Shown here: positions 1 to 5,046 of the stretch, one piece after another
Layout: each line of letters opens with the position of its first letter
Position numbering within the stretch: position 1 is the first letter of the stretch
Origin: DATKCA01 sp035544675
Lineage (GTDB): Bacteria > Acidobacteriota > Thermoanaerobaculia > Gp7-AA8
DNA: 5,648 nt
Reading direction: 5' to 3'
NCBI GenBank assembly: GCA_035544675.1
Contig: DATKCA010000257.1
Location: forward strand, 1 to 5,648
The notes under the pieces: model-generated
Told to the model about the DNA's origin: nothing
The model's input: only the letters and a program-made list of their open reading frames with translations
The model's database searches: none
Program-made: the position numbers and the translations under genes

Positions 1-2207
1 TCGTACGCGCCGGTACTGATGTTCTCGAAGTAGAACTCCCCGCCGCCGCCGAGCGGCGAGACGAACGTGGCGCCGCCGGCCGCCAGAGTGATCTGGCCGT
101 ACACGGGAACCACCTCGTTGCCGCCGGCGCTCACGATCATCGTGCCGGTGACCGTCCGTACCTCGCGGACCATGAAGTCGACCAGCGCGCCGCCGCGGAA
201 GGGCGGAGCAACCGTCGCTTCCACCGCCTGCACGTCGTAGCGCAGCGGGACGTCGCGATCATCGATCCGGAGGCGATTGCCGTAGTACGGCAGCAGGTTC
301 GGGACAAGAAGATTGCCGCGCTCGTCGGTGCGGCCGATCAGCTGGTTGCTCGAGTAGACGCGCACTCCTTCCACGCCCCTCACGCGGACGAGGGCGAAGC
401 TCTGATCGACGGGACGCGCCGGGATGACGGCCCCGCCCTGGTAAACGACGCCGCCGGCAACGTTGAGGATCGGATCGCGCAGGTTGAACGGGTCGAACGT
501 GACTTCGTAACGGCCCACTCGGTTCTGGTACTGAACAGAGGCCGAGCCATCGGTGCGGGAACGGCCCGAGATCGTCTGGAACCGATACCCGTAGCCGGTG
601 CCGAGAGGGAGCGGACGCTGCATCTCGGCCAGAATGCTGTCGCGTCCGTCGCGATGATCGTAGGCGATGTTGGCGGTCGTGTTTCGCGCGGTCTGAAAAC
701 TGAAGCCGGCGAAGTACTCGCCGCTTCGCCGACCGCCCTGCTCGCTCGCACCGACCGAAAAGAGAAGACTGGTCGTGGCCGTGAGCGAGACGTTGGTGAG
801 CAGCGCGATGCGCTGGCGGTCCTCCGCGTCGCGCATGCGGCTGCTCGACCACTGCAGTCCGACGTTTCCCCACGACGGCAGGTAGGAGGCGAAGACGGTC
901 GCATCGGTGATCGTGCGGTCCGTCGTGGCCGGGAGTGAGAAGTTGGCGTACTCGCGGCTGAGCTGCCGCACGCTCCCACCGAAGCTCGTGCGGCGCGAGA
1001 GCCGCCGGAACGTCATCTGTCCCGCCGCGCCCTGGCGTCCCGCCGATTCGCTCGCCGCCGCCTTGAGCTCGATTTCTCCGGCCCGGGTGGCGAGCGCAAT
1101 GCTCGGCCCGCCCGAGATCAGATCCTCCGAGGCCTCGAAACGACCGCCGAGAGTGAGCCAGTCGGTGATGCCACGCCGATGAAAACCGACCAGCAGCGGG
1201 TCGCCGTAGTCGAAGCTCTCGGTGGCAAAGTTGTCGCGGATGAAGCCGGCGGAGAGCAGGTACTCGCTGAGGCCGCGCGCCAGAATCGTCGTCGAGTAGT
1301 AGAACCGCGCGCTGCTGCTCTGCTCGCGGCCAAAGGCGTCACGAACGACAACCTGCGCGTTCGACGAGCCGGCCGAGCCGGGGATGTTCCGGATCTCGAA
1401 CGGTCCGGGCGGAAGCTGGCGGCGGTCGACGAGGATGCCGTTCACGTAGATATCGACGGTGGACGGCGTCAACGCCGCTCCACCCAGCGTGAGCGACGGG
1501 AAGCGGATGAAATACGGGTCGAGATCGAACGATCGCGACACAGTGAATCCGCCCACGAAGCCGGATCCGCCCAGATCGCCGGACAACACGGTCCCATCGC
1601 CCACCGTCCATCGGCGCAGAGAATCGCGCTCGTCGATCGTGTAGTTCGTGAGGCCGCGGACGAATCCGGTGTCCGGCGTCGTCGAAAACGTGCTGTAGAG
1701 CAGATTGCCGCGCAGGCTCGATCCCAGCTCTCCGAAAGCGGATACGTCGGACAAGCCCACCGACGAGACGGCGTAGTTGAAGAATGAGCTCGGATCTCTC
1801 GAATAGACCACGTTCTCGGGACGCGCGGTCTGCAGCGTGAGCGACGTGGCGCCGAGGAAACGCGGCTCTGTGGTGACGGACAAGGTCAGGTTCGCCTCGT
1901 CGAAGTTGTAGCTGACCCAGGGGGCCAGGGCGCGGAGCGAGACCGCGTCCCCCTCGTCGATCACACGGGAAGCGCGGCGAAGACGCGCCACCGTCTGGAC
2001 GCGCTTCCATTGAACACCGGTCAGGCCCGCCCGCTCGAATGCTGTGATCGGCAGGAACACATCCGTCTCGGAGATGATGACCGAGACTTCGCCCTGCCCG
2101 ACCTCATTCACCGTGAGGGGCAGAACGAGTTGCGTGTCGGCGGCTCGAAGGGGGTTGGTCATGAGAGTCAGGACTGCCACTGCTGCTGCCCGCGCCACCC
2201 CATTCAT
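1..2207 (-). CDS. Chaperone-usher pilus outer-membrane usher, archaic/Csu type, 3' end cut off by window
   Basis: This gene encodes the outer-membrane pore that receives chaperone-subunit complexes and extrudes the growing pilus. The frame is open for 735 codons from ATG at 2207 to the window edge. A signal peptide covers residues 1-23 (hydrophobic AAAVAVLTL, cleavage near LRAA-D). Residues about 24-115 fit the N-terminal periplasmic domain, followed by beta-barrel strands rich in aromatic and glycine residues. Residues about 248-296 carry the classical usher plug-region signature: VDIYVNG, LPPGPFEI, then VVVRDAFGREQ. Near 605-655 the C-terminal domain signature appears (GVEGVRVY, IGRTDERGNL, LLPYYGNRLRID), and a second C-terminal domain begins near 688. 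Ushers of this class run to about 800 residues, so only a short C-terminal piece is missing. No cysteine occurs in the visible part. The start follows SCPU subunit 2 by 20 nt with a weak GAGAA ribosome site, which suggests translation coupled to the upstream gene. Family assignment is secure; the subtype is inferred from the SCPU neighbours. Confidence 0.95.
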   Translation of the reverse strand, partial: MNGVARAAAVAVLTLMTNPLRAADTQLVLPLTVNEVGQGEVSVIISETDVFLPITAFERAGLTGVQWKRVQTVARLRRASRVIDEGDAVSLRALAPWVSYNFDEANLTLSVTTEPRFLGATSLTLQTARPENVVYSRDPSSFFNYAVSSVGLSDVSAFGELGSSLRGNLLYSTFSTTPDTGFVRGLTNYTIDERDSLRRWTVGDGTVLSGDLGGSGFVGGFTVSRSFDLDPYFIRFPSLTLGGAALTPSTVDIYVNGILVDRRQLPPGPFEIRNIPGSAGSSNAQVVVRDAFGREQSSSARFYYSTTILARGLSEYLLSAGFIRDNFATESFDYGDPLLVGFHRRGITDWLTLGGRFEASEDLISGGPSIALATRAGEIELKAAASESAGRQGAAGQMTFRRLSRRTSFGGSVRQLSREYANFSLPATTDRTITDATVFASYLPSWGNVGLQWSSSRMRDAEDRQRIALLTNVSLTATTSLLFSVGASEQGGRRSGEYFAGFSFQTARNTTANIAYDHRDGRDSILAEMQRPLPLGTGYGYRFQTISGRSRTDGSASVQYQNRVGRYEVTFDPFNLRDPILNVAGGVVYQGGAVIPARPVDQSFALVRVRGVEGVRVYSSNQLIGRTDERGNLLVPNLLPYYGNRLRIDDRDVPLRYDVQAVEATVAPPFRGGALVDFMVREVRTVTGTMIVSAGGNEVVPVYGQITLAAGGATFVSPLGGGGEFYFENISTGAY

Positions 2208-2227
2208 TCGAGCCAAGACATTCTCGT

Positions 2228-2707
2228 TCAGAAGTCGACGATGGCCGTGACTGTATCGGTGTACCAGCCGGCAGGTACGACCTGCCCGGGAGGAATGCGC
2301 CCGTAGACCTTGAGATCGCGCGGCGTGCTGCCCGTCGAGAACTCGAAGAGCAGCGGGCTCTCCCCCGTCCAGTGCGTCCGGCGTGCCTCGTCGCTGAAGA
2401 TGCCGTATTTCAGCCGTTCTCCGCCCGAGGAGAGCGAGCGGTCGCCGGCCGATCCGCTGTCGATCAGGATGGCCGCGCGCGCGTTCCGCGTGCACAGCAC
2501 TCGCACGCTGGCCGTGCCGTCGAGCTCGCGCGTCGCGTTCTCGACGATCGGGTCGTAGACGCCGAACGCGAGATCAGTGGTCTCGATCCGGCAGTTCGGT
2601 ACGACCTTCACCGTCACGTCGAGACGCACGGCGGTCGTCCCGCTGGCGAAAAGCGGCATCACCATCAGCAATGCTGAACCTGCGATCACCGCTAATCGAA
2701 AACGCAT
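2228..2707 (-). CDS. Spore coat U (SCPU) domain pilus subunit 2
   Basis: This is a secreted pilin-like subunit of the SCPU family (CsuA/B-like), 159 residues from the chosen start. The signal peptide is MRFRLAVIAGSALLMVMPLFA, with cleavage around residues 21-23. The family pattern is clear: Cys39 in VVPNC, the LAFGVYDP motif at 47-53, Cys72 in VLCTR, KYGIFSD near 100-106, KVYGRIPPGQ at 133-142, and the terminal GWYTDTVTAIVDF beta strand. The two cysteines sit where SCPU subunits form a disulfide. An in-frame ATG at 2713 exists, but the GAGGA ribosome site at 2718-2714 touches it and is well spaced (about 7 nt) for the ATG at 2707, so 2707 is preferred. The protein is a divergent paralogue of SCPU subunit 1: the WG of that protein is replaced by HWTG and the middle is more charged. 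Its place between chaperone and usher suggests a minor or adaptor subunit; that role is inference. Confidence 0.92.
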   Translation of the reverse strand: MRFRLAVIAGSALLMVMPLFASGTTAVRLDVTVKVVPNCRIETTDLAFGVYDPIVENATRELDGTASVRVLCTRNARAAILIDSGSAGDRSLSSGGERLKYGIFSDEARRTHWTGESPLLFEFSTGSTPRDLKVYGRIPPGQVVPAGWYTDTVTAIVDF

Positions 2708-2713
2708 CGTCAT

Positions 2714-2718
2714 TCCTC
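2714..2718 (-). promoter_or_regulatory. Ribosome binding site deciding the SCPU subunit 2 start
   Basis: Read on the minus strand, GAGGA is followed directly by ATG-ACG-ATG. The first ATG (2713) has no spacer at all, while the second (2707) lies at normal Shine-Dalgarno distance. This favours the second ATG, which also gives a conventional signal peptide start (MRFR). Confidence 0.6.
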
Positions 2719-2735
2719 GACACTATGCAGTTCAT

Positions 2736-3509
2736 TTACGAAGACGACTTGCACGAACGGGGCGGCACAGCGGCGCTCCCCGTCACGCTCGAGCCATTCG
2801 GAGCCATGTCGGTCTGCGCCTCGATCGAGACGCTCCTGATCTTTCCGCAGACGTCGGTGGGCAATTCCACTTCGTAGGTTCTCGGCGTTCCCGGCAGCAC
2901 ATACCATCCGTCGAGCTGCCTCTCGAACACATCGGAGCCACTCTCGCCCAACCCGCGCACCCTCACGCCCTGCACGGAGAAATGAACGTTCCCGCTGTTC
3001 TTCACTGCGAAGTGCAGCTTGCCGTTCTCGACGCGGATCGCATCGATCTGACCGGACTCACTGACCTTGGCCGGCGCGACGAAGACCGGCACTCCCATCT
3101 TCGTCAGAATCCGGACCTGGGCGCCTTCAGCAGACGCCTGCGACGCCAGCGGAGGCAACTCCTCGAAGAAGATCCGGTAGCTCTTTTCCGTCTCGGCCGC
3201 CGGCGTCTTCGAGGCGATTCTCACCTTCCGCTCTTCTCCCGCGTTCAGCGACAGCAGCGCCGGAAAGAAAAGGATGTCCTCGGTCGGTGTCAGATTCATC
3301 GTTCCATCCGCCGCCTGTGACCAACCGAACGCGCTGATCTGAAAACGAAGCGTCTGATCGCTCTCGTTGGTCAGAGTCAGCAGCGTGCTGGCCGAGCCCG
3401 GGACGAGCGTGACGCGGACTGGAGTCACCTTGAAGGCACTCCCAAACATGAACTCGGCCTGCGTGAGCAGGCCGAGCAGGAGACAAGCTTTGATCAGGTA
3501 TTTGCGCAC
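2736..3509 (-). CDS. Periplasmic pilus assembly chaperone, FimC/CsuC (PapD-like) family
   Basis: This periplasmic chaperone binds newly exported pilus subunits, completes their immunoglobulin-like fold by donor-strand complementation and hands them to the usher. The 257-residue length is normal. A Sec signal peptide spans residues 1-25 (KACLLLGLLTQAEFMFGSA, cleavage before FKVTP). The N-terminal Ig domain shows LLTLTNES at 43-50, the LSLNAGEERKVRI segment at 86-98, and YRIFFEELPP at 111-120. The domain ends with QVRILTKMGVPVFVAP at 131-146, the G1 donor-strand region. By analogy with PapD Arg8 and Lys112, Arg32 and Lys137 are the likely anchors for the subunit C-terminus. The second domain occupies about 150-235, followed by a short basic tail with one cysteine. 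The start is GTG at 3509, the only good choice: it gives MRKYLIKA and has GAGGG about 9 nt upstream. The gene follows SCPU1 by 30 nt and precedes SCPU2 by 28 nt. Confidence 0.95.
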   Translation of the reverse strand: MRKYLIKACLLLGLLTQAEFMFGSAFKVTPVRVTLVPGSASTLLTLTNESDQTLRFQISAFGWSQAADGTMNLTPTEDILFFPALLSLNAGEERKVRIASKTPAAETEKSYRIFFEELPPLASQASAEGAQVRILTKMGVPVFVAPAKVSESGQIDAIRVENGKLHFAVKNSGNVHFSVQGVRVRGLGESGSDVFERQLDGWYVLPGTPRTYEVELPTDVCGKIRSVSIEAQTDMAPNGSSVTGSAAVPPRSCKSSS

Positions 3510-3539
3510 AGGGCGATTCCCTCGCGGATACTGTACGAC

Positions 3540-4049
3540 TTAGAAGTTGATTGTGGCAACGACGGTGTCGTTGTAGCTGCCGGCGGATACATCCTGCGCA
3601 CCCGGCACCCGACCGTAAACCGTGGTCGAGCGGACGTTCTTGTTCGCCGGCGCCGTCAGCGTCACACCGGAACCGGCGCCCGAGCCCCAAAGGGTCGTGT
3701 GCCCGTTATCCGAGTACAGATCGTAGTCGAGGAAGAGGCCGGCCCCGGCGGTCATCGCGCGCGTCGTGCTCAACGCACCACCGGCATTCGCGCCTGTGCC
3801 GAGGTCGATCCGGAGTCCCGGGGTGCCCTTCGTGCAGGCCACGTCGACCGTGCCGGTCGAGTCGAGGTGAGCCGCTGCGCCGGAGTTGGCTGCGATCGGG
3901 TCGTAGGCGCCGAACGCGACCGGGGTGGTGGCGATGGTGCAGTTGGCGACGACGGTGGCCGACACGTCCAGGTTGCTGGTCGCGGTCTGGGCGAACATCG
4001 GGGTGGCAACCAGGACGGCCAGGACGAGAGAGACTTTGACTGCGCGCAT
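3540..4049 (-). CDS. Spore coat U (SCPU) domain pilus subunit 1, probable major subunit
   Basis: This 169-residue secreted subunit is a textbook SCPU protein. The signal peptide is MRAVKVSLVLAVLVATPMFA, cleaved before QTATS. The mature N-terminus TSNLDVSATVVANC has alternating hydrophobic residues, as expected for a donor strand entering the first core strand. Family landmarks follow: Cys37, VAFGAYDP at 44-51, Cys72 in DVACTKGTPGLRIDL, LDYDLYSD at 107-114, LWGSG at 120-124, TVYGRVPGAQ at 143-152, and the terminal GSYNDTVVATINF strand. The cysteines are placed for the family disulfide. It is the first gene of the operon and has the best ribosome site in the window and a 5' hairpin, consistent with high expression as the rod subunit. 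Low-complexity stretches of Gly, Ala and Thr are typical of abundant pilins. The major-subunit role is inferred from position and leader, not shown directly. Confidence 0.95.
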   Translation of the reverse strand: MRAVKVSLVLAVLVATPMFAQTATSNLDVSATVVANCTIATTPVAFGAYDPIAANSGAAAHLDSTGTVDVACTKGTPGLRIDLGTGANAGGALSTTRAMTAGAGLFLDYDLYSDNGHTTLWGSGAGSGVTLTAPANKNVRSTTVYGRVPGAQDVSAGSYNDTVVATINF

Positions 4050-4055
4050 GACTTT

Positions 4056-4060
4056 CTCCT
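4056..4060 (-). promoter_or_regulatory. Strong Shine-Dalgarno of SCPU subunit 1
   Basis: On the minus strand an AAGGAG core sits in a purine-rich run (GAAAGAAGGAGAAAG) six bases before the ATG at 4049. It is the strongest ribosome site in the window, which fits a highly expressed major pilin. Confidence 0.8.
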
Positions 4061-4071
4061 TCTTTCGTTTG

Positions 4072-4093
4072 CAGGGACTGCTTGGAGCCCCTG
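4072..4093 (-). promoter_or_regulatory. Hairpin in the 5' leader of the pilus operon
   Basis: CAGGG (4072-4076) and CCCTG (4089-4093) are perfectly complementary around a 12-nt loop. In the mRNA the stem would end about 11 nt upstream of the SCPU1 ribosome site, leaving that site free. Such a placement is typical of a 5' stabilising or translation-tuning stem. The stem is only 5 bp, so it could be chance. Confidence 0.35.
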
Positions 4094-4100
4094 TAACATC

Positions 4101-4127
4101 TCTAAATAACTCTTATTCCGTTTTTTC
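4101..4127 (-). promoter_or_regulatory. AT-rich patch with 13-bp palindrome, likely promoter core of the pilus operon
   Basis: This AT-rich island contrasts sharply with its GC-rich surroundings. It contains AATAA-CTC-TTATT (4105-4117), a perfect inverted repeat, next to a run of six T on the plus strand (A on the transcribed-direction strand). It lies 52-78 nt before the SCPU1 ATG, where a -10 region or upstream element would be expected. I cannot pick a convincing -35/-10 pair, so the promoter assignment rests on position and composition. Confidence 0.35.
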
Positions 4128-4223
4128 CCTCGAGCGCCGCCGTGCACGTGCCTCGGCCTTGCTCGACAGTGAGGAGAATACGGGTCGGACATCAAGCGGC
4201 CGCACAGGCCAGCATCAGATATC

Positions 4224-4280
4224 CGTGAAAGGGCCCCCGAGAGAGGGGCAACCGTGAAGAAGGCGTGAATGTCGCGTGAA
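4224..4280. repeat. CGTGAA repeat array, three copies at exact 11-bp period plus one outlier
   Basis: CGTGAA occurs at 4253-4258, 4264-4269 and 4275-4280, giving starts exactly 11 bp apart, about one helical turn. A fourth copy lies at 4224-4229. All are in the same orientation (TTCACG when read in the operon direction). Tandem half-sites with this spacing are known for OmpR/PhoB-family response regulators, so this is a candidate operator for the pilus operon 200 bp downstream. The array begins 20 bp after the stop codon of the upstream gene. The regulator is unknown. Confidence 0.5.
4233..4249 (-). terminator. Weak terminator-like hairpin after the Cys-less gene
   Basis: GCCCC (4233-4237) and GGGGC (4245-4249) can pair around a 7-nt loop. 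Read on the minus strand the stem is followed by CCCUUUCAC, a poor U-tract, so termination would be inefficient at best. It lies about 50 nt beyond the upstream gene's stop and is the only hairpin of this kind between the two transcription units. Confidence 0.25.
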
Positions 4281-4299
4281 TCGGCCGGGAAAGACCGGA

Positions 4300-4767
4300 C
4301 TACAGCGGAGTGGCGGTGATGCCGAACGGGAGGGCGTAGGTGCCCGGGAGGATGCTGGGAGGGAGGGAGAGCCTTCCCTGCAGCAGGAGGGAGTCGCCGC
4401 CGGGCACGGAGGGCCGGGCCGCCCAGGCTTCGCTGGCCATCACGCGCATCGATCCACCCTCCCAGTTGAGCGTGAGGGGACCGAAGGCCTCATTGAGCCT
4501 GGTGACCGTCAGCAGATAGCGAGGGCTGTTGCTGCGGACACGGACGTGAATCGGGCCGGTCAGATCGACGTAGCCGCGCGAGATGTCGGCTTCCGTCACC
4601 GTGATCCCGGCCGGCGCGGACTCGAGCTGCGCAACGGCGTTTGCCTTGACGCGCACCGAGACGCTCAGGGTGGCGGTCGCCGAATCGGCCAGGGCGGTGG
4701 AAGTCAGGAGGGTGGTGAGAGCTGTCGCAATCACCGCCACTGCCACTTCGCGCTTTGTGAGCATCAT
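4300..4767 (-). CDS. Secreted Cys-less protein, putative divergent SCPU-like pilus subunit
   Basis: No family is recognised with certainty. The 155-residue product (start ATG-ATG at 4767/4764) has a clear Sec signal peptide, LTKREVAVAVIATALTTLLTSTALA, cleaved before DSATA. The mature protein is beta-rich with no helices evident. Its start (ATATLSVSVRVKANAVAQL) resembles the SCPU1 start (TSNLDVSATVVANCTIAT), its middle (IHVRVRSNSPRYLLTV) resembles VDVACTKGTPGLRIDL, and its end (PGTYALPFGITATPL) resembles AGSYNDTVVATINF. At both positions where SCPU proteins have cysteine it does not, and no cysteine exists in the whole protein. The frame stays open up to an ATG at 4929, but that extension (residues MPAERQS...) places the signal peptide internally, so it is rejected. 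The ribosome site is weak for either ATG. The neighbouring pilus operon supports a role as an extra subunit or surface-fibre component. That function is inference, and another small secreted beta-sandwich is possible. Confidence 0.75.
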   Translation of the reverse strand: MMLTKREVAVAVIATALTTLLTSTALADSATATLSVSVRVKANAVAQLESAPAGITVTEADISRGYVDLTGPIHVRVRSNSPRYLLTVTRLNEAFGPLTLNWEGGSMRVMASEAWAARPSVPGGDSLLLQGRLSLPPSILPGTYALPFGITATPL

Positions 4768-4842
4768 CGAGACCGGTACAACGCAACGGGCAGACCAAAT
4801 GCCTGAAAATCGTAAGTCTCTGTCGTTGCTGGACTTGATGGA

Positions 4843-4860
4843 GAGCCTGCACAGAGGCAA
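4843..4860. repeat. GCCT-N6-AGGC dyad, copy 1
   Basis: GCCT (4845-4848) and AGGC (4855-4858) form an inverted repeat with a 6-base centre. A second dyad with the same arms and spacing lies 69 bp away (4913-4928). Both are in the upstream region of the Cys-less gene and could be operator half-site pairs or hairpins in its leader. Confidence 0.35.
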
Positions 4861-4876
4861 TCGTGCAGAATCGTGA
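4859..4876. repeat. Tandem AATCGTG repeat
   Basis: AATCGTG occurs at 4859-4865 and again at 4869-4875, a 10-bp period. AATCGTGA occurs once more at 5007-5014. These share the CGTGA core seen in the repeat array at 4224-4280, so a common regulatory protein for both intergenic regions is conceivable. Seven bases are short enough for chance to contribute. Confidence 0.35.
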
Positions 4877-4912
4877 CAGCGTCCAAAAACCAAACACGCT
4901 TTCGCCATGGAT

Positions 4913-4928
4913 TGCCTTTCGGCAGGCA
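4913..4928. repeat. TGCCT-N6-AGGCA dyad, copy 2
   Basis: A 16-bp perfect inverted repeat with 5-bp arms and a 6-base centre. It matches the dyad at 4845-4858 in arms and spacing. If transcribed it would form a small hairpin in the leader of the Cys-less gene. Confidence 0.4.
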
Positions 4929-4974
4929 CATCACGCGCCAGGTCACGGGAAAACAGCGCCGGTGGAAGACGCGA

Positions 4975-4983
4975 TCTATATCA
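4975..4983 (-). promoter_or_regulatory. Candidate extended -10 promoter for the Cys-less gene
   Basis: On the minus strand TGA-TATAGA fits the extended -10 pattern TGnTATAAT at four of six -10 positions. TTGACG lies only 12 bp upstream (4998-4993), too close for a standard -35, so it would have to work as an extended -10 promoter. It implies a leader of about 200 nt before the ATG at 4767. Confidence 0.3.
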
Positions 4984-5007
4984 CGCCGGGCGCGTCAACG
5001 GTTGTGA

Positions 5008-5036
5008 ATCGTGATGCTGACCGGACCGCGTGTCAA
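5008..5036 (-). promoter_or_regulatory. Candidate sigma-70-type promoter just after etfA
   Basis: A perfect TTGACA (-35, 5036-5031) lies 10 bp past the etfA stop codon. Seventeen bases further is CACGAT (5013-5008), matching the -10 consensus at three of six positions. The -35 is exact but the -10 is weak. If used, transcription would begin near 5001 and give a leader of about 235 nt to the Cys-less gene. Confidence 0.3.
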
Positions 5037-5046
5037 ATTGGTCACG

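Larger units (their letters stand above)
4768..5046. other. 279-bp intergenic region between etfA and the Cys-less gene
   Basis: I see no coding region, tRNA or convincing intrinsic terminator here. It contains the two promoter candidates, both GCCT-N6-AGGC dyads, the AATCGTG repeats, and CGTGA or TCACG at 4872, 4931, 4943, 4981, 5010 and 5042. ATCACG (4980-4985) and CGTGAT (5010-5015) form an inverted pair with a 24-nt gap. The density of short motifs suggests a regulatory region or a structured mRNA leader. Confidence 0.5.

Noticed and set aside
1339..2010. A 223-codon minus-strand frame within the usher region
   Set aside because: It is out of frame with the usher, whose translation shows continuous family motifs across the same bases. 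The Arg-rich product resembles nothing known.
2577..3320. A 247-codon open frame on the plus strand
   Set aside because: It lies antisense to the chaperone and SCPU2, its product is Arg/His-rich low-complexity sequence, and the minus-strand genes there are clearly real. It is a GC-rich shadow frame.
3127..3690. A 187-codon minus-strand frame bridging SCPU1 and the chaperone
   Set aside because: It overlaps two intact genes in another frame and has no recognisable domain, so it is not evidence of a fusion or frameshift.
4545..4554. Another CGTGAATCGG matching the repeat array copy at 4275
   Set aside because: It lies inside the coding sequence of the Cys-less gene, where the bases are explained by codons for PIHVR.
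4768..4929. N-terminal extension of the Cys-less protein to an ATG at 4929
   Set aside because: It would bury a good signal peptide 55 residues inside the protein and cover the promoter and dyad region; the ATG-ATG at 4767/4764 is more sensible.
4860..4945. Possible cyclic-di-GMP (GEMM) riboswitch, suggested by AGGCAATCC, GCGAAAGC and GGACGC fragments on the minus strand
   Set aside because: The conserved core order and the pairing around the GAAA loop do not hold: the putative stem breaks after two base pairs and the expected GGGACGCAAAGCC segment is absent.
5018..5044. TGACC/GGTCA inverted repeat after etfA as a terminator
   Set aside because: The stem is 5 bp with a 17-nt loop and no U-tract, so it does not qualify as an intrinsic terminator.
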